DNA of 7,261 nt from a bacterium (lineage in GTDB: Bacteria; Krumholzibacteriota; Krumholzibacteria; LZORAL124-64-63): NCBI GenBank assembly GCA_016873405.1, contig VGXH01000086.1, positions 1 through 7,261 of the forward strand, read 5' to 3'. Positions 5,886-7,261 of this stretch are shown here, piece after piece. Position 1 is the stretch's first letter. Each line of letters starts with the position of its first letter. The notes under the pieces were generated by a model. It did not search any database, was not told the DNA's origin, and was given only the letters and a program-made list of their open reading frames with translations. The translations under genes were made by a program, and so were the position numbers.

Positions 5886-7043
5886 TCATCCTTGCCGCTG
5901 CCGCAGTTCCCGCGCCGCCGCCGCCATCGCCCCCAGCTTGGCCGTCGCCGTCTCGTGGTCGTTGACGCAGCGGTGGGCGAAGCAGCCGAACCCGCAGTCC
6001 GGGTTCAGCGCCACCTGCCCGGGGCGGTACCAGCGCAGCGCAGCCTCCACGCGCGCGATGATCTCCACCGGAGTCTCCACCGCCGCCGTGCGCGGATTGA
6101 CCACGCCGAGGCCGATCTCGCGGTCGGCCAGCGCCTGCCCCACCACCGCGATGTCGCCCGCCCGCGGCGTGGCGTACTCCAGCACGAACTGCCGGACGCG
6201 CATCGCCGCGAAGGCCGGCAGCAGGTGCGCGTAGTCGCCGCTGAGCAGCACGTCCTCGCGGCGGCTCCAGTTGCCGCGGCAGACGTGCAGGCCGGTGCGC
6301 ACGCCGTCGATGCCGTCGACGACCCGGTTGAGCAGCTCGGCCGCGTATTCCAGCTCGGCACCCGCGTCACGGCGGGTGGCAAGCGTGGCTCACATGAAGG
6401 TGCGTCGCTCGCAGTCCTCGCCCATCACGATCTCGGTCAGCACCGGCTCGTCGAACTGCACGAAGGCCGCGCCGGCCGCCGCCAGTTCGTTCAGCTCCTG
6501 ACGGAGGATGCCGACCACATCGTCGCCCATCGCCGTCTTGTCGGGGTAGGCGCCGCGCGTGAAGGCGCCGACCCACATCGAGCGCGTCAGCAGGTACGGC
6601 CCCGGCAGCGTCACCTTGACGGGCTTGTCGGTCAGCTGCTGCACGAAGCGCAGGTCGTCGACGGCCAGGGGCTCGCGGCGCGCCAGCTTCCCGGTGCAGG
6701 TCGGATTGCGGATGGCCGAGGCCGGCACGTCCAGCGTGTCGAGCATCTCCTCGAACGCGGCCTTGTCCTCCACCGTGTCCAGCATCTCGGCCAGCGACAT
6801 CAGGCGCGTGCCGTCCAGCTTGTCGGTGATGAACGAGTAGAAGTTGTCGCGACGCTGCTCGCCGTCCACGACGATGTCCACGCCGGCCGCCAGCTGCGCC
6901 TCGACGCAGCGCCGGGTCTCCCCGTCGGCCACGCGCTCGAACTCCGCACGCGACAGCCGCCCCTGCTGCCGGTCGCGCAGCGCCCGCAGCAGCTCGCGCG
7001 AGCGCGGCCAGCTGCCCACCTGGGTCACGGAAAACGGAAGCAT
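5886..7043 (-). CDS. MetE C-domain-type (cobalamin-independent methionine synthase II family) methyltransferase, likely selenoprotein with in-frame UGA
   Basis: Read through the TGA at 6392-6390, this is a 385-residue protein of the Meth_synt_2 (MetE C-terminal) family, which transfers methyl or alkyl groups to a zinc-bound thiol. It starts with TQVGSWPR (7-14); VVDGEQRRDNF (58-68), LPGPYLLTRS (146-155) and FVQFDEP (194-200) follow. After codon 218 (TGA) come NRVVDGIDG, GLHVCRGNW with His253 and Cys255, FVLEYATPRAGD with Glu289, and NPDCGFGC with Cys350: the full His-Cys-Glu-Cys zinc set as known from MetE. Both halves are in one frame, with no frameshift and no loss of family sequence at the junction (ERRTFM-stop-ATLATRRD). 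From memory, relatives carry RTFMC here, so UGA would replace Cys by Sec. A SECIS-like hairpin follows at once. The natural acceptor thiol is unknown. GGAGGAG lies 2 nt before the ATG; the upstream gene ends 12 bp earlier. Alternative: a recently broken gene. Confidence 0.85.
6353..6384 (-). promoter_or_regulatory. Putative bacterial SECIS element
   Basis: Starting 5 nt after the UGA, the RNA can fold as GCUUG, C, CACCCGC, loop CGUGAC, GCGGGUG, C, CGAGC. This gives a perfect 7-bp upper stem, one C-C mismatch and a 5-bp lower stem with one G-U pair. The apical loop begins 18 nt after the UGA and has G as its second base followed by U. The E. coli fdhF SECIS has its AGGUCU loop 17 nt after the UGA, and a G within the first two loop bases is the known bacterial rule. 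There is no bulged U as in fdhF. The folding was done by eye. Confidence 0.65.
6390..6392 (-). other. In-frame UGA, putative selenocysteine codon (residue 218)
   Basis: TGA on the minus strand is the only interruption in a 385-codon methyltransferase frame and follows ERRTFM. Conserved family sequence continues in the same frame right after it, and a stem-loop with SECIS spacing lies downstream. It aligns, as far as I can recall the family, with a cysteine. Confidence 0.7.
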
Positions 7044-7055
7044 GGCTCCTCCGGT

Positions 7056-7261
7056 TCAGACGATGGTCAGTTGCGCGTCCAGACGGGCGGCCTTCGCCAG
7101 CGTCATCGCCACCGGCGAGCGCCGCCAGACCTCTTCCCAGGCCTGCCGCACGCGGGCCTCGTCGTCCAGGGTCGAGGCGAAGACCTTGATCACGGCCGAC
7201 TCCAGCGCCGGGTCGCCCTCGGCCAGTCCCAGGTGCGCCAGCACGTCGTGCAGCCGCGCCC
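7056..7261 (-). CDS. Unidentified protein, C-terminal 67 residues (5' end outside window)
   Basis: The frame is open from the window edge to TGA at 7058-7056. The visible tail is mostly helical in character, with DPALESAVIKVFAST, then a charged stretch DDEARVRQAWEEVWRRSP and a final AARLDAQLTIV. I do not recognise a family and see no metal-binding motif, cysteine or membrane segment in this part. It ends 12 bp before the methyltransferase start, so the two are probably cotranscribed and the identity of this gene may tell the substrate of the methyltransferase. An internal GTG at 7244 is not needed as a start, since the frame continues upstream of it. Confidence 0.6.
   Translation of the reverse strand, partial: ARLHDVLAHLGLAEGDPALESAVIKVFASTLDDEARVRQAWEEVWRRSPVAMTLAKAARLDAQLTIV

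Noticed and set aside
5886..6382. Frameshift in the methyltransferase gene
   Set aside because: The N- and C-terminal parts are in the same frame (7043 and 6302 differ by a multiple of three), so the break is a single UGA codon and not an indel.
6390..6392. Plain pseudogene explanation of the UGA
   Set aside because: Not excluded, but less likely: there is no other damage, the ribosome site is strong, the zinc site is intact and a correctly spaced SECIS-like hairpin is present.

Overview
The window is about 70% GC and appears to come from a Gram-negative-type bacterium: GTG and TTG starts are used freely, Shine-Dalgarno sites are strong, and genes overlap by a few bases. No rRNA, tRNA or taxonomic marker is present, so I place it only as a high-GC bacterium with sulfur and anaerobic respiratory traits (a Desulfobacterota, Myxococcota or FCB-type candidate lineage would fit). 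Every gene I accept is on the minus strand, so transcription runs from 7261 towards 1.

Region 1 (7261-5886) holds the end of an unidentified gene and then a MetE-C-domain-type (cobalamin-independent methionine synthase II family) methyltransferase. Its frame is interrupted once, by TGA at 6392-6390, and continues in the same frame with clear family sequence on both sides, including all expected zinc ligands. A strong stem-loop begins 5 nt after the TGA, and its 6-nt loop (containing GU) begins 18 nt after it, which is the geometry of a bacterial SECIS element. The best reading is a 385-residue selenoprotein with Sec at position 218. A nonsense mutation is the alternative.

Region 2 (5885-5723) is a short intergenic gap with a perfect 9-bp inverted repeat and an AT-rich patch that may hold the promoter of the next operon.

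Region 3 (5722-870) is a tightly packed six-gene operon: a DsrC/TusE-type sulfur carrier with both C-terminal-arm cysteines, a five-helix NarI/DsrM-like cytochrome b, an HdrD/DsrK-like iron-sulfur protein with several cluster ligands missing, a class V aminotransferase of the cysteine desulfurase/selenocysteine lyase type, a YjbQ-family protein and a DusC-like tRNA dihydrouridine synthase. The first three resemble a minimal DsrC-DsrM-DsrK thiol/disulfide redox module, without sulfite reductase genes in view. The desulfurase suggests that sulfur (or selenium) taken from cysteine (or selenocysteine) is loaded on the DsrC-like carrier, with the membrane pair exchanging electrons with the quinone pool. 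The last two genes lean towards RNA modification and housekeeping.

Region 4 (869-658) is a 212-bp intergenic gap. Region 5 (657-1) is the N-terminal part of a membrane sensor with a CHASE4-type extracytoplasmic domain; its output domain lies beyond the window.
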